From: Pseudoalteromonas viridis
GTDB taxonomy: Bacteria > Pseudomonadota > Gammaproteobacteria > Enterobacterales > Alteromonadaceae
NCBI RefSeq assembly: GCF_017742995.1
Contig: NZ_CP072425.1
Coordinates: 930,001-994,000 of the forward strand
Length of the DNA: 64,000 nt
Direction: 5' to 3'
The position numbers were made by a program, and so were the translations under genes. Positions 38,701 to 46,215 of the stretch are shown here, piece by piece. A model generated the notes under the pieces. It was given only the letters and a program-made list of their open reading frames with translations, did no database searches and was not told the DNA's origin. Each line of letters opens with the position of its first letter. The first letter of the stretch is position 1.

Positions 38701-40998
38701 CGCCTGTGTGGCTACATCCGCAGCCTCGCTGAGGTCATGATAATGCCACTGCAAAGGCTGCGCAGCGGTGCGCTGACGCCACTGGCCTTCGGCCGTTTTG
38801 AAATAGGCTTGTTGCAGCGCTGGTTGCTGGGCCAGTACCTGTGCACAGGCCTGCTCAAGGCGCTGCGGATTAATTGCGCCTGATAATTTTATCGTTGCGC
38901 CAATATGATAGGCACTGCTATCGGGCTCCAGTTGCCATAAGAACAACTGCCTTTGTTGCTGGGCACTGAGTGGGTAATCATCCAGCGGTTGCACAGGGAT
39001 CTGCACACTGGGTGCATCCATCACGTCTCGTACACGCTGGCAGAAATCACCAAAGCGATGTGCCGCGAACAAGCTGCTGGGGTCGAGCTGGCAATCCAGT
39101 TCGCTCTGTATCTGTGCCAGTAGCTGAGCGGCTTTAATCGAGCTGCCTCCCAGCGCAAAAAAATCCGCATCGTCGTGGTTGACCGGATAACGCAGTACGC
39201 TTTGCCAGCACTGCGCCAGTTGCTGGGTCAGGTGATCCCAGTGGGCATTGCCGGGCAGCGAGTCTTGCGCCGTCAGTTGTTGCAGCTGAGCCAGGTTAAA
39301 ATCACCATAACTGGCCAGCTCGTTGGCATTGCGTAACTTCAGACAGGCACTGCGCTGGAGCTTACCGCTGGAGGTTTTTGGCAAGCCCCCTTGGTCCAGG
39401 AGCAATACCAGCTCAGGGCAGGCAGCAAAGTGCTCAGTGATAAAATCACGTACAATTAACGCCGTTTGCTCTGCTGGCACCTCATTGCGATAGCTGTTGC
39501 TGGTTTCGATTGCCAGACCAATGCCTTCGCCACTCTCGACACTGGGAACCGGAAACGCCGAGACCCGCCCTTTACGCACAAAGCTCAGCTCGGCTTCGAT
39601 GGCGCGCTCAATATCCTGCGGATAAACATTGTGACCATTCATGATGATCAAGTCCTTTTGTCGGCCCGAGATATAGAGCTGACCGTCGAACACATAGCCA
39701 ACGTCACCGGTTCTTAGCCAGCGGTGACCATCGAGCGCCACAAAGGTGTCCTGAGTCGCTTGTTCATTTTGCCAGTACCCCAGCGCGATGCTGGGTCCGG
39801 CGGTCCAGATCTCACCAATTTCACCGTCGGCCAGCGCCTGATGTGACTGTGGACACGTGATCCTGAGCAGGTGGCCGCTGGCGACTTGACCACAGCCAAC
39901 CTGGTGGCAGTATGCGTCGCTGTCGCGCAGATCGCGGGCATCGGCCAGCTCTGCGCGGCCCGCTGCCAACCCCTGATTATCAAAGGCACGGATCACGGCA
40001 CCACCACCAGCGTCTGTGCCCGTCACCATCAGGGTGCCCTCGGCCAGACCATAGCAAGGGTAAATGGCCGATGCCTGCATCCCCTGCGGCGCAAAGCGCT
40101 CCGCAAAATCCAACAGAGTATCGTGGCGAATTGGTTCTGCACCGGAGAAGGCGACGCGCCAACTGCTCAGGTCTAATTCGCTCAGTTGCTTATCGCGGAT
40201 CCGCTCCAGACACAAACGGAAAGAAAAATCGGGGCCACCTGAGACAGTGCCGCCATATTCACCGATCAGCTGTAGCCAGCGCGCCGGGCGTTCCATAAAG
40301 AATCGTGGCGAGCACAATACCAACGGATAACCAACGTAGATCGGCTGCAACAGCCCGCCAATCAGTCCCATATCATGAAACAGCGGCAACCAGCTGACCA
40401 TCACATCGGATTGGGTGGTTTGCATTCGCTCGGAGATCACCGCTTCATTGGCCAGCAAATTACCATGGCTGACCATCACGCCTTTTGGTTTGGCGGTTGA
40501 GCCCGAGGTGTACTGCAAAAAGGCAATTTCGTCGCTGTGGGCCGGGTGGCGTGGCGCATCGGCCGCTGGTGTATTTAATTCGTCCACCACCTGGATACTA
40601 ATGCCATCCAGGGCCTCGCACATACCCGCGACCGTTTCACTAAAACGAGAGGTGGTTAGCACCAGCCGGGCACTGGCGTCTTCGGCAATGCCCACAGTAC
40701 GGGCAATGTGTTGCGCTTTGGTCGACTCGGGTGGAAAGCTCGGTATAGCGGTCACCCCCAGATGCTGACAAGCGAGAAAGCTGGTCACATATTCAATGCC
40801 GGTATCCATCAGGATCAGGGCGCGATCACCCGCACTGACGTGATGCTGCAGATGCCCTGCCAGCTGTAAACTCTGTTCATACAAGGCCTGAAAACTAAAG
40901 CGTGTGTGTGCTTTTTTATCTACGCAGATCAGCGCGGTTTGTTGTGGCTGTTGTGCTGCGTGGTGGGCAAGGCGATCCATTATCGTCGTGGCGGTCAT
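35782..40998 (-). CDS. FAAL-T-C-A-T lipopeptide-initiating NRPS
   Basis: 1738 residues from the ATG at 40998 (GGAG 6-7 nt upstream; the frame extends 21 codons further without a better start). Fatty acyl-AMP ligase about 1-575 (YTSGSTAKPKGVMVSH about 163, SWLPLFHDMGLIGG, GRQKDLIIMNGHNVYPQDIE); carrier Ser about 614 (FALGGSSIKA); condensation about 660-1110 (HHIASDAWS, with A instead of G after the Asp); adenylation about 1150-1610 (YTSGSTGQAKG about 1271), code read as DAEDHGTVEK, which I cannot assign; carrier Ser about 1664 (DLGGHSLLLM). The layout matches initiation modules such as PvdL, which attach a fatty acid to the first residue; the acyl tail is later removed by PvdQ, of which a homologue is encoded in the same operon. 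Confidence 0.92.
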   Translation of the reverse strand: MTATTIMDRLAHHAAQQPQQTALICVDKKAHTRFSFQALYEQSLQLAGHLQHHVSAGDRALILMDTGIEYVTSFLACQHLGVTAIPSFPPESTKAQHIARTVGIAEDASARLVLTTSRFSETVAGMCEALDGISIQVVDELNTPAADAPRHPAHSDEIAFLQYTSGSTAKPKGVMVSHGNLLANEAVISERMQTTQSDVMVSWLPLFHDMGLIGGLLQPIYVGYPLVLCSPRFFMERPARWLQLIGEYGGTVSGGPDFSFRLCLERIRDKQLSELDLSSWRVAFSGAEPIRHDTLLDFAERFAPQGMQASAIYPCYGLAEGTLMVTGTDAGGGAVIRAFDNQGLAAGRAELADARDLRDSDAYCHQVGCGQVASGHLLRITCPQSHQALADGEIGEIWTAGPSIALGYWQNEQATQDTFVALDGHRWLRTGDVGYVFDGQLYISGRQKDLIIMNGHNVYPQDIERAIEAELSFVRKGRVSAFPVPSVESGEGIGLAIETSNSYRNEVPAEQTALIVRDFITEHFAACPELVLLLDQGGLPKTSSGKLQRSACLKLRNANELASYGDFNLAQLQQLTAQDSLPGNAHWDHLTQQLAQCWQSVLRYPVNHDDADFFALGGSSIKAAQLLAQIQSELDCQLDPSSLFAAHRFGDFCQRVRDVMDAPSVQIPVQPLDDYPLSAQQQRQLFLWQLEPDSSAYHIGATIKLSGAINPQRLEQACAQVLAQQPALQQAYFKTAEGQWRQRTAAQPLQWHYHDLSEAADVATQADALQRTCYETPFALGDGENFRAVLIRESEQTYRLVLVMHHIASDAWSFDLLLDAISHHYNTQGEGALDSSDIQYGDFALWQQEWLTSEAAAMQLAYWQERLDGQGDEELLVPEQARRSDLAAPMGVMRFTLDHKHTDKLQQLAHGQNASLFMLLLSSLQVLFYRLSGKRQPQIGVAVANRNLAQLHKLVGFFINTQVIRGSVSPEQSFTQLLEACKHTALEAQRYQDYPFEKLVEVLNPQRALGQTPLFQVMFNHLEQDVAKALTLADCTTDDVQSLQQQAQFDLSIDSRLDEQGQLSIELQYNQALYQHSTITRLSAAFQQLLNQLPQQAQQAIGNLSLGTELAHIPAATGADASAPAAQWLTSISEYAASNPDATAVIFDDQHYSYEWLEQTANRLAHGLVAQGLSDQVVGIMQARKPLMLASVLACLKANAAYLPLDPNFPQAKLVHMVSDSGCAAILGEQADISLPVPCISPVALLSEHHEHSTPPVVLHHAHSLAYLNYTSGSTGQAKGVAIEHQALACYIESAKAFIALSHADVVLQFATINFDAFVEQLFPSWAVGAAVVLRGDTLWDADTLYQQAQRHKISVMDLSAAYWRSIAASWARMATTTPLSLPHLRQVHSGGEAMSEQGITDWRAAGLGEVRLLNTYGPTEIVVEAAIHDCRTLTAGEQVPLGHALNGRRLYVLDSNLQPVAEGQVGELYIGGELLARGYWQRPAQTATCFIADPFANNGARMYASGDLVSWQNGALHYHGRSDHQVKIRGFRVELGEIETRLTQLPDVDVAVVITEQQAQSLSLIAYVQSERHDDPDYALRLKRALTEQLPDYMVPAQIVVLAQLPVNASGKLERQQLPKVQPAQAPVASTATNQTEQALETIWMKHLAVAQVDRNANFFDLGGHSLLLMAVFDDLKPQFAQLQLTDLFAYPSIASLAAYLDQSQTTQSQTTSAPSGARQRRGMGAVAARKRKVRES

Positions 40999-41105
40999 GG
41001 GGTACTCCGTGAATAAACTGGCAGTGTGGCAAGGCAGTGCGGCTGGATATTCGCTCCGCACTGGCGCTGATCAGCAGCAAGGCTTATCAGGCGACGCCGG
41101 AAAAC

Positions 41106-41309
41106 TTACTGATCCATCGCCTGGCGAAGGCTTAACGGACGCATATCAGTCCAGTGCGTATTGATGTAGGCCAGACAGGTCTCTTTATCACCTTCGACAC
41201 CCACATCCTGCCAACCACCGGGCACGCTTTTATAACTGGGCCAGAGTGAGTATTGTTCTTCATGGTTCACCAGGACCTTGAAGGTGCCATTGTCGTTATC
41301 AAAGCTCAT
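41106..41309 (-). CDS. MbtH-like protein
   Basis: A 67-residue chaperone/activator of NRPS adenylation domains. It has the family pattern F-x-V-L-x-N-x-E-x-x-Y-S-L-W-P ([15 protein letters not shown]), PGGWQ and the C-terminal [11 protein letters not shown]. Start is the ATG at 41309, with TTGGAG about 6 nt upstream; a non-ATG start 12 nt further up is less likely. It lies in the FAAL-NRPS operon, so one or more of the A domains of this locus likely need it. Confidence 0.95.
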   Translation of the reverse strand: MSFDNDNGTFKVLVNHEEQYSLWPSYKSVPGGWQDVGVEGDKETCLAYINTHWTDMRPLSLRQAMDQ

Positions 41310-41327
41310 CGTTTTCTCCAAAAATCA

Positions 41328-41356
41328 GACTGTCGGCATAGTGACGCGCGACAGTC
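41328..41356 (-). terminator. Intercistronic hairpin between acylase and mbtH
   Basis: GACTGTCG and CGACAGTC make an 8-bp stem with a 13-nt loop; TGATTTTTGG follows on the minus strand, right before the mbtH ribosome site. It may attenuate transcription or protect mRNA between the acylase and the synthetases. Confidence 0.45.
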
Positions 41357-41364
41357 CGGGTTTT

Positions 41365-43761
41365 TTAGTCTTTTTTCACGATCAGTTTGGTGGTGCTGAG
41401 CTTATTGATGGACACCTGCCAGGGATAGAATGGCAATTCAACTAATCCCCGTTGCGCACTGTAATGGCGACTGCTGTCACTAAAATGCTTTGAGTCGCGA
41501 TTGGCACTTTGCGAATAACTCAGCAGGCCGCGAGCAACCGGTCCGTTATCATCAAAGCCCACCACCATCATCCAGCTGGAGCCAAAGTTAATGCCATAGC
41601 CTTCCTCTCTCAGTCCGGACCACAGGGGGCGGCCATCAACCACACTGGTCAGTGGCGGTGATGCCTCAGCGGCAAAGCTACTCAGGTCCATGGTATTGTG
41701 GGTGGCAAACACGTTAAACCCGCCACTTTGATGTTCAGGCCCGGCCCAGGGCAAGCGTTCCGTGCCTTTTTGCAAATACTGGATCTCGGCAAATGGTGCA
41801 TCCAGCGCAAACCCATAGTGCGCTAAATCGGCCGCAGCACGGAGCAGTTTTTTCAGGATCTCAGGGTCAGATTTAATCGTGTGTGGCGTGGTGGTTGGCA
41901 ATCTGGGGTCAAACGGCACCGCAAAGTCTTCGCGCTTGTCTAGCACACGGAAAAACTCCCGCGCCAGATGAGCCGCTTTTGATGTCAAATCAAAGCGCCC
42001 ATCCCATTGTGCAAATGCGCCGCAAACGGGATCAACATCGACCTCCAGCTGGTCGTTCAGCGCCCAGCGCTGACCCGCATACTGCTGACATAAGCCCGCG
42101 ATAACCCCTCGCTCACTGGCAAAATAACTGCCGTTGCCCAGTAGGATATGCTCCAGTTCGTCGAGACTGAACCGACCATCTCGCCCCGACCCTGAACGCA
42201 ATAACGCATAGGCATAGCGGCTGCGCTCCGACTGCTGTACATCCACCTGACCATACAAAGGAGAGACGTCGCGTAGAGGCTGTGAGGCATTACTCAGCCA
42301 GAATGAATCATTGGAATTTTGCACATAATCACGACGGCTGAGTGACGGTGCTTCGGCCAGCTCAACGGCCCCATCAAAGATCATCTCTTCGCGGTCACCT
42401 GGCAACACCACCTGGCCTGTGGCGGCAAAAATAGCTGCAGATTTGGGGTTCGTCTGTAACCAGCTCAACGCGGCCGCTGAAAGGTTAGGGACATTGGAAT
42501 CATCGGTATAGAAGGCGTTGCCATATTTATCCGCTGCCAGCGTGTTATTGAAAGACAGGCCGTTGAAACGTCTGGATGCTGCGCGCAATCGTGCAACTGA
42601 CTCGGCCCGGTTGTATGACAGCCAATGATCTATGGCAGAGAAGTTATCCAGATTGACATCACTGACCGCATAGGCCACCCCGTCCTGCCAGGGAAAACGC
42701 TCTGCGTCTTCGAGCATTAAGCCAAAGTGTGTGGCATACGCCATGTGGGTGTGCGTTTGCATCCCCGTTGCCGTTTTCACAGCCACTTGGATCTCACGCT
42801 CACGCATAGTGTGCCACTGTCCTTCATACCGATAGCGGCGAGGATTGTCCGGGTCCAGCGTCAATTCATAAAATACATGATGCAGTGCCGTTGAGTAGGT
42901 GTGGGTCCAGGCCAGGTTACGGTTGAAGCCGATATTGACCACGCCGGGCATACCCAGAACGGAAGCGCCCATCACATCCAGCTCACCCGGTACCGTGGCA
43001 TGATGGGTCCAGAAACGGAAATTACCATTGAACGGAAAGTGTGGGTTGGCCAGTACCATACCCCGACCATTGTGGCTCAGGGTTTTACCTATCGCCCAGC
43101 CATTTGACCCCTGTGTGAGTTGCTCGGCAGGTGTCAGTGCCATAGCGCGACCCTGTTGTGCTGGCGTGGCCCCGTTGTCCGGCCCGGCCTGCACTAACTG
43201 TGGCAGTAACCGACCCACACTGCCCTGTACGCCCATCAGCACTACATTGGCAATCACGTCCTGTGCGGTGATGGGTTTAACCCAGGGAGCATCGCGACAG
43301 ATCTCACCCAGCTGTTCATTGCCCGCAGCAACCTCCTCAAGATAGTGGTTATAGCCGGCGGCAAAGCCCTCTGCCAGTGCGCGCGCGCTCGCTGATAAGC
43401 TTGAATATTGCTGTGCAGCCCGACCTGGCAAGTCCAAAATGCGATAACCGATATCCGACATCAGGTAGTGGTTATCTCCTTCGTGACGATGCGCACCAAG
43501 ATATTGGGCACGCTCACCACGCAGCCGCAGGTAGCCGTCAGCCAGCAAACAGCCGTGATCTTGCACCTGAGCATAAGCGTTACCATAACCCAGCCCATAT
43601 AAACTCTGCGCTTTGACATGCGCTATACCAAACTGGGTGCGGGTTACGCTAACGGCTTCATTGCTGTGAGCATTGGTCAGGGCCAGAGGAAAAAGTGGAG
43701 CGGCCTGCGCGCTGCCCGTAAAAATAGCGAGCCCTGCAATGCTCAGTGTAAATAATTTCAT
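41365..43761 (-). CDS. PvdQ-like Ntn-hydrolase acylase (penicillin acylase family)
   Basis: 798 residues from the ATG at 43761 (AAAGGA upstream); the longer frame to 43878 would precede the signal peptide MKLFTLSIAGLAIFTGSAQA. The autoproteolytic nucleophile Ser is in QGSNGWAIG (about 218), followed by GRGMVLANPHFPFNG, LDVMGASVLGMPGVVNIGFN, LAWTHT and RRDYVQNSNDSFW, all arranged as in PvdQ. PvdQ sits in the periplasm, is processed to alpha and beta chains, and removes the fatty acyl tail from pyoverdine precursors; it also cleaves long acyl-homoserine lactones. With a FAAL-NRPS in the same operon, siderophore deacylation is the natural role; quorum quenching is an alternative. It leads the operon acylase-mbtH-NRPS-PKS. 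Confidence 0.9.
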   Translation of the reverse strand: MKLFTLSIAGLAIFTGSAQAAPLFPLALTNAHSNEAVSVTRTQFGIAHVKAQSLYGLGYGNAYAQVQDHGCLLADGYLRLRGERAQYLGAHRHEGDNHYLMSDIGYRILDLPGRAAQQYSSLSASARALAEGFAAGYNHYLEEVAAGNEQLGEICRDAPWVKPITAQDVIANVVLMGVQGSVGRLLPQLVQAGPDNGATPAQQGRAMALTPAEQLTQGSNGWAIGKTLSHNGRGMVLANPHFPFNGNFRFWTHHATVPGELDVMGASVLGMPGVVNIGFNRNLAWTHTYSTALHHVFYELTLDPDNPRRYRYEGQWHTMREREIQVAVKTATGMQTHTHMAYATHFGLMLEDAERFPWQDGVAYAVSDVNLDNFSAIDHWLSYNRAESVARLRAASRRFNGLSFNNTLAADKYGNAFYTDDSNVPNLSAAALSWLQTNPKSAAIFAATGQVVLPGDREEMIFDGAVELAEAPSLSRRDYVQNSNDSFWLSNASQPLRDVSPLYGQVDVQQSERSRYAYALLRSGSGRDGRFSLDELEHILLGNGSYFASERGVIAGLCQQYAGQRWALNDQLEVDVDPVCGAFAQWDGRFDLTSKAAHLAREFFRVLDKREDFAVPFDPRLPTTTPHTIKSDPEILKKLLRAAADLAHYGFALDAPFAEIQYLQKGTERLPWAGPEHQSGGFNVFATHNTMDLSSFAAEASPPLTSVVDGRPLWSGLREEGYGINFGSSWMMVVGFDDNGPVARGLLSYSQSANRDSKHFSDSSRHYSAQRGLVELPFYPWQVSINKLSTTKLIVKKD

Positions 43762-43829
43762 AGTAATCCTTTTGTTTAGATATACACAAAAGCCCCCCAG
43801 AAAACAGACTGAGAGGCTTCTTTTGCTAG

Positions 43830-43853
43830 ACGCGAGGTATAAACAAAAAACCA
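43830..43853 (-). promoter_or_regulatory. Iron-starvation-type promoter of the acylase-mbtH-NRPS-PKS operon
   Basis: On the minus strand TGGTT-N16-CGTCTAGC, CGT 69 nt before the acylase ATG. The -10-like part is identical to the NRPS and M20 sites; the -35-like part is the weakest of the eight. Confidence 0.52.
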
Positions 43854-44002
43854 CCCCAATGCGCTCAATCCACAACACCCGCTATTAAGGTGCCACTGGT
43901 GAGTCAATGCAGACAGGACAGTAAGGCTCACCACACAGACCCTATCTAAGGCCCGCATTAGAGTAGAAAACTACTTGACGGCAAAATACAAAAGGAAATA
44001 AC

Positions 44003-44023
44003 ATAATAGTGATAACTATTATC
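44003..44023 (+). promoter_or_regulatory. Fur-box-like palindrome before the ECF sigma gene
   Basis: ATAATAGT-GATA-ACTATTAT is a perfect 8-bp inverted repeat, and 44005-44023 matches the classic 19-bp Fur site GATAATGATAATCATTATC at 15 of 19 positions. It lies about 45 nt before the GTG at 44069. Confidence 0.75.
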
Positions 44024-44068
44024 ATTCGCCATAACGGATCTAATTCAAATACACCAGGAGAACTTACC

Positions 44069-44593
44069 GTGCCGCAGTCGTGTGAAAAGTGGTCAAATGT
44101 CATTGCAGAAAACGAAGCTAAGCTACTCGCTTATTTGAATAATATTCTGCGCTGCCCCTATCTCGCTGAGGATGCGTTACAAGATACCTTTATTCGCCTG
44201 TCTGGCATGTCTGCCTGTCAGAACTGTCAGGTTAAAAACTCAAAGAGTTTTTGCTATCAGGTGGCCCGCAATATCGCCATCGACATGTTACGCAAACAGA
44301 GCCGGGAAAGCCTGGTGGATATGGAGTCTGTGCACGGCGAGCACTTTGATGATGAAGAATCTAACATTGAAACCCGTTTTATTGACGCACAGCTGTCGGA
44401 GAAGGTGAATCACACCATTGCCAAGCTGTCTAAACGCCATCAAAACGTGGTGAGTTTTTATCGTGACGGGCGGTTAAAGCAAAAAGAAATTGCCCAGATG
44501 TACAGTATTTCTCCTACCCTGGTCAACTTCCTGATCAAAGAGGCTATCCAGTCGTGCAAAACAGAACTGGGGACGGCTCAGCTCACCCACTAG
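44069..44593 (+). CDS. ECF-type RNA polymerase sigma factor, iron-starvation group (PvdS/FecI-like)
   Basis: 174 residues from the GTG at 44069, chosen because AGGAGA stands 7 nt before it; the frame opens at a GTG at 44009 that lies within the Fur-like palindrome. Region 2 is about 15-80 (LLAYLNNILRCPYLAEDALQDTFIRLS, KSFCYQVARNIAIDMLRKQ) and region 4 about 115-165 (LSKRHQNVVSFYRDGRLKQKEIAQMYSISPTLVNFLIKEAI), the normal two-domain ECF layout. No FecR-like anti-sigma gene is adjacent, as for PvdS. The Fur-like box upstream and the eight TAAAT-N16-CGT-like sites in the locus make it the likely activator of the siderophore genes. Confidence 0.88.
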   Translation: MPQSCEKWSNVIAENEAKLLAYLNNILRCPYLAEDALQDTFIRLSGMSACQNCQVKNSKSFCYQVARNIAIDMLRKQSRESLVDMESVHGEHFDDEESNIETRFIDAQLSEKVNHTIAKLSKRHQNVVSFYRDGRLKQKEIAQMYSISPTLVNFLIKEAIQSCKTELGTAQLTH

Positions 44594-44605
44594 TCGGTGA
44601 GCTTT
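44580..44605. terminator. Bidirectional terminator-like hairpin at the sigma/TerB convergence
   Basis: AGCTCACC and GGTGAGCT pair around the overlapping stop codons, with TTT after it on the plus strand. The T-run is short. Confidence 0.5.
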
Positions 44606-45048
44606 AGCTGCTGGCGGGCAGTGAGTTTTGCTGAAATAAAGTCAGCGTGCGCCACATAGAGCAGACCGGCGATTTTTCTGACCATATGTTCCTCATGAGG
44701 GTCTAAACGGCCGTCGGCGTAGGCTACTAGCCAAAGCAGCTCTATTACTTCTATCCGTTCCAGCTCCCCGGTATGCGCGTTGACGACACGTATAAACCGG
44801 TGCAAATCAATCGCTTCATCCACCATCTCGATAGCCTGATCACGAATAAGCTCGCTGGCCTGTGTTGAAATCCCACTGTGCTGGGTCAGTAGCCTGGCTA
44901 TCATATGGCACTCATCGACATGGACTTCGCCATCGGCACGCATAATTTCCACCATCAACGCGGCCAATGCGGTGGTAAAATCGGGTGCCTGATCAGACTC
45001 GGGTTGCTCAGCCAGGGTATTTATGAACTTTCTCAGTTGCGCAAACAA
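44590..45048 (-). CDS. TerB-family (tellurite-resistance/DnaJ-like helical) protein
   Basis: An all-helical protein of 152 residues with the paired acidic TerB motifs: MRADGEVHVDECHMI (about 36-50) and AYADGRLDPHEEHMVRKIAG (about 113-132), probably metal-binding. The start is uncertain: AGGAGG is 5 nt before a TTG at 45048, whereas the GTG at 45054 overlaps that ribosome site. Members of this family are widespread and mostly of unknown function. Convergent with the sigma gene, 4 nt overlap. Confidence 0.7.
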   Translation of the reverse strand: MFAQLRKFINTLAEQPESDQAPDFTTALAALMVEIMRADGEVHVDECHMIARLLTQHSGISTQASELIRDQAIEMVDEAIDLHRFIRVVNAHTGELERIEVIELLWLVAYADGRLDPHEEHMVRKIAGLLYVAHADFISAKLTARQQLKLTD

Positions 45049-45107
45049 GTGCACCTCCTAAATATGTTACACTTCAAGCAAGACGATAATGGATTAACAG
45101 GTTTTGT

Positions 45108-45503
45108 ATGTCACATTTGTGTTTTAAGATAACTCGGGCAATCAAACAACAACGGCGTTTAGCTCTTCTGGCCGTACTCTCTTTACTTGTCAGTGCCTGT
45201 AGTAGCTATACACCTCCGCCCAATGGCGTCGTCGAAAAGCTGTACGACTTCGATCATAAGGTGCACTATGAACAGATTAAGTATAATGATGACCACTACT
45301 ATTTACAGATAAGATCGGATAGTTATCAGCACTTTTTGCAACAAAGTGTGTTTTTGCTCAGACACAGCCAGCGGCTTTGTCAGGGTAGCTTGCCGCAATT
45401 GGTAGTCATAGCGGGAATACAAGGCTTTGACCGCCTGCCCACCTACCCCAGACCGTATGAGCCTGACTTGCAAGTTGAAGTGCGCTGTGTGAAAAAGCCG
45501 TAA
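45108..45503 (+). CDS. Hypothetical lipoprotein
   Basis: A 131-residue protein with a basic N-terminus and hydrophobic stretch leading to a lipobox, LLVSACSSY (Cys about 31). No recognised domain; two further Cys (LCQGS, VRCVKKP) could form a disulphide. Divergent from the TerB-like gene. An ATG at 45108 is used as start; ATGs further in are unlikely because they would lose the signal. Confidence 0.6.
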   Translation: MSHLCFKITRAIKQQRRLALLAVLSLLVSACSSYTPPPNGVVEKLYDFDHKVHYEQIKYNDDHYYLQIRSDSYQHFLQQSVFLLRHSQRLCQGSLPQLVVIAGIQGFDRLPTYPRPYEPDLQVEVRCVKKP

Positions 45504-45508
45504 TACTC

Positions 45509-45539
45509 GCACAGCTCAGTATGAGTTACTGAGCTGTGC
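45509..45539. terminator. Strong 13-bp inverted repeat between convergent genes
   Basis: GCACAGCTCAGTA and TACTGAGCTGTGC pair perfectly with a 5-nt loop, between the convergent stops at 45503 and 45547. No T-run flanks it on either side. Confidence 0.55.
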
Positions 45540-45546
45540 AACCCTA

Positions 45547-46134
45547 TCAGTCCTGATAACCCCAAGGAGCTTTGGGTGCCTGAACTGGTTTAGTCAGGTC
45601 AAAATCAACTCTGAACTCACGTCCTTCTCTGACCAGGCGATAAGTAAAACGCTCATCGTAAATGTACATCTGCCAGGTGTTACCCACTGACTGTGGAATA
45701 CCGCGCTTTACAAATAACTCTTTAGAGTACTGATCCGCCGGGAAAGACTGCACATTGTTATACCCCGCATCGACGGTATGTCCGCCATACATAGTCGATT
45801 CATCATCACTGCCATCCTTATGACGGTGGTCGTGCTTGAGGCTCAGGCCACTGCCTGTCTTGGTAATGATCCAGGTGCGCGAAGCATTTTGGCCAACATG
45901 AAACGGAATTTGCAGCTCCTGCTCGTTACAACGACGTACGTGCATGATCAGACGCGCATCGCTAAACGCACTGGGCCCTTGATTGTCGACGGTCACTTTG
46001 CCTTCGTACGCTTTTCCACAATGCTGCTTGATTTGGTCGAAGAACGCATCATGCGTGGGGATAGAGACTAAAGGCGCCGGGCGCGCCATCACAGTGCCAC
46101 TGACCAGCAACGCAGCTGCATAAACGAGTTTCAT
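45547..46134 (-). CDS. Hypothetical secreted protein
   Basis: A 195-residue protein with a signal peptide (MKLVYAAALLVSGTVMA, cut before RPAP). The mature part has two cysteines (QHCGKAYEG about 39, RRCNEQ about 69), a His/Asp-rich KHDHRHKDGSDDES segment (about 100-113) and ends in APWGYQD. I recognise no family; the repeated strands and the HDHRHKDG motif suggest a small beta-rich periplasmic domain. It is separated from leuD by 81 nt and is transcribed in the same direction as the preceding leu genes, so read-through is possible. Confidence 0.6.
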   Translation of the reverse strand: MKLVYAAALLVSGTVMARPAPLVSIPTHDAFFDQIKQHCGKAYEGKVTVDNQGPSAFSDARLIMHVRRCNEQELQIPFHVGQNASRTWIITKTGSGLSLKHDHRHKDGSDDESTMYGGHTVDAGYNNVQSFPADQYSKELFVKRGIPQSVGNTWQMYIYDERFTYRLVREGREFRVDFDLTKPVQAPKAPWGYQD

Positions 46135-46215
46135 ATCATTGTTCCTAAAAAATAATAAAGGCCGCAGCGTAATTCACTTAGCGGCCTTTGCCAATTAAAT
46201 GCGGTGATCACACAG

